Source: Mariprofundaceae bacterium (GTDB lineage Bacteria > Pseudomonadota > Zetaproteobacteria > Mariprofundales > Mariprofundaceae). Taken from it: a stretch of DNA of 9,457 bases. The notes below the pieces were generated by a model. That model worked only from the letters and a program-made list of their open reading frames with translations, did not search any database and was not told the DNA's origin. Shown here one piece after another: positions 8,366-9,457 of this stretch. The stretch lies in the NCBI GenBank assembly GCA_030950865.1, contig JAUZQR010000131.1:1-9457 (forward strand), read 5' to 3'. How positions within the stretch are numbered: position 1 is the first letter of the stretch; each line of letters starts with the position of its first letter. The translations under genes were made by a program, and so were the position numbers.

Positions 8366-9361
8366 CTATTGGGGAAGTTGAACCTTCCAAATATGGAAAC
8401 GACCTATATTGCCTTGTATTTGATGTTCAGCTTTTAGTATCTTGTCTATTTTACGGTCTGAATGGAAATAAACATAACCATCTTTTGCAACCGATGGCGC
8501 ACCATCACGGGCTTTATCCAAGGTCAATTGTGTTAATTGTTTGCCCTCACGCGTTACGGCCCAAATATCCCACTGGTTCTTTTTTCCACCGCGCATGTCT
8601 GCATGTGAACGGTTGGATGTAAAGATAATCCACTGACCATTAGGACTCCATGTAGGTTGCATGTCGATGCTGCGAACATCGCTTAATTCAGCCAAGTTTT
8701 TACCATCAACATCCATCATAAACAAATGTATACTGCGTCCAATAGGCATGGAAAAGGCAATGCGTTTGCCATCTGGAGAAACCGCAGGGTGGAAACCTTC
8801 ACTTAAGCGCTTTTCAGAGCCATCAGCGGAGATGTGTACAATATAGCCGTGTGTTCCAGCGACGGACCAATTATTGAAATTATCCAAATGCTGCTTTTTC
8901 ATATGTTTATCATGACCATGCATAATAAGGCGTGTGGCAATTAGGCTTCCATCTTTTAATAGAGTAATATCTTTTAGTTTGCCCGTTAGCTCTTTTGCAC
9001 GGCGCATCAGTCCTTCACCATCAGCAGGTTTTTGCCATAAGCCCAGTGTGCCCGTACGGCTGGATAAAAAAGTAATATCATTACCTAGCCAAGCCACAGA
9101 ACCCAGTGCCGCTAAATCATCAGTGACTGTATTGAGAGGATCGCCATTTTGTATGGCGCGGCGAGAAATCCAGTAGTTTTTAGATTTGCCAGTGAGTGTT
9201 AATAGATATTTTCCATCAGGCGATACCTTGGGATACATTTCACTCTCTTTGGGCTCTAAGGTGACAAGTTCGGCGGTATCAGCAGGCTCTTCTTTGACTT
9301 GTTGCCCAGCACCTTCCAAAAATCCAAATAAGTCATTGGCTTGAGCGTTTGAAATGCTCAT
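8366..9361 (-). CDS. TolB-like beta-propeller protein (PD40 repeats), probably periplasmic
   Basis: From the first ATG this is 331 residues with at least four WD40-like PD40 repeats of the TolB type: YPKVSPDGKYLLTL (43-56), GFHPAVSPDGKRIAFS (189-204), MQPTWSPNGQWIIFTSNR (234-251, followed by DIWAV) and GAPSVAKDGYVYFHSDR (287-303). A weaker blade lies near 88-110 (VAWLGNDITFLSSR). A His-rich stretch, HGHDKHMKKQH, is at 148-158. The domain order of true TolB (N-terminal domain plus a six-bladed propeller, about 430 residues) is not complete, and no tol-pal genes are nearby, so I do not call it tolB. The ATG at 9361 has no Shine-Dalgarno sequence and would begin inside an apparent signal peptide whose n- and h-regions (KKILLLIALTMSIS) are encoded upstream in frame, followed by an AQA cleavage site. 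The real start is probably a rare codon between 9385 and 9418. Function unknown; the partner two-component operon converges on it. Confidence 0.8.
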   Translation of the reverse strand: MSISNAQANDLFGFLEGAGQQVKEEPADTAELVTLEPKESEMYPKVSPDGKYLLTLTGKSKNYWISRRAIQNGDPLNTVTDDLAALGSVAWLGNDITFLSSRTGTLGLWQKPADGEGLMRRAKELTGKLKDITLLKDGSLIATRLIMHGHDKHMKKQHLDNFNNWSVAGTHGYIVHISADGSEKRLSEGFHPAVSPDGKRIAFSMPIGRSIHLFMMDVDGKNLAELSDVRSIDMQPTWSPNGQWIIFTSNRSHADMRGGKKNQWDIWAVTREGKQLTQLTLDKARDGAPSVAKDGYVYFHSDRKIDKILKAEHQIQGNIGRFHIWKVQLPQ

Positions 9362-9424
9362 GGTAAGGGCGATTAAGAGTAGTATTTTTTTCCTGGGTAT
9401 AATCCTTTTGGTGTTTATTTTATA
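9362..9424 (-). other. in-frame upstream extension encoding a signal-peptide-like segment
   Basis: On the minus strand, the frame of the TolB-like gene stays open from the codon at 9424 (after a TGA at 9427-9425) to the ATG at 9361. It reads '...KRIIPRKKILLLIALT', a basic n-region and hydrophobic core that join 'MSISNAQAND' to make a classical Sec signal peptide. No ATG, GTG or TTG occurs in this stretch. Candidate rare starts are ATT at 9403 and ATA at 9385, the latter with AGGA (9394-9391) five bases upstream. TATAAA at 9424-9419 could be the -10 element. Confidence 0.55.
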
Positions 9425-9457
9425 TCATGGAATAGGCTTTATTAAAATGCAACTTGC

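Noticed and set aside
8332..8622. Plus-strand 96-codon reading frame after the kinase gene
   Set aside because: It lies almost entirely antisense to the TolB-like gene and starts inside the terminator hairpin.
8366..9361. Calling the propeller protein TolB itself
   Set aside because: It is shorter than TolB, lacks the expected N-terminal domain, and no tol-pal genes are adjacent.

Overview
The window looks like chromosomal DNA from a proteobacterium of moderate to low GC. The evidence is a groESL operon behind a sigma-32-type heat-shock promoter with no CIRCE operator, a GroEL with a GGM-repeat tail, and proteobacterial-style PurH, NudF and RibF. A Zetaproteobacterium-like or gamma-like lineage is a guess; a 16S gene or protein-tree placement would be needed to settle it. 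There are no mobile elements, tRNA or rRNA genes, CRISPR arrays or clear phage genes. Most of the window is housekeeping, and I do not see a convincing undescribed system.

Layout. Positions 1-655 (minus) hold the N-terminal part of a divergent GspE/PilB-type secretion or pilus assembly ATPase that runs off the left edge. A 145-bp divergent intergenic region separates it from purH (801-2366, plus), the last two steps of purine synthesis. A sigma-32-like promoter follows at 2387-2413, then groES (2453-2749) and groEL (2778-4421), the chaperonin pair. A strong hairpin at 4459-4488 can terminate transcription from both sides, serving groEL and the converging ribF. On the minus strand, nudF (ADP-ribose pyrophosphatase, 5418-6005) and ribF (FMN/FAD synthesis, 4489-5421) overlap by four bases (ATGA) and form a small nucleotide-cofactor operon. 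A 138-bp divergent promoter region separates nudF from a two-component system on the plus strand: an OmpR-type response regulator (6144-6827) and a HAMP/HisKA sensor kinase (6853-8325). A hairpin overlapping the kinase stop codon probably ends that operon. Converging on it from the right is a TolB-like beta-propeller protein (8366-9361, minus).

The points most worth a second look are these. The kinase has Met in place of the Thr/Asn four residues after its phospho-accepting His, the position linked to phosphatase activity. The TolB-like gene has no usual start codon that would include the signal peptide readable upstream of its first ATG. The GspE-like ATPase lacks the usual SDIHIEP and RxRxDG signatures. 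The groE promoter matches the E. coli groE spacing.
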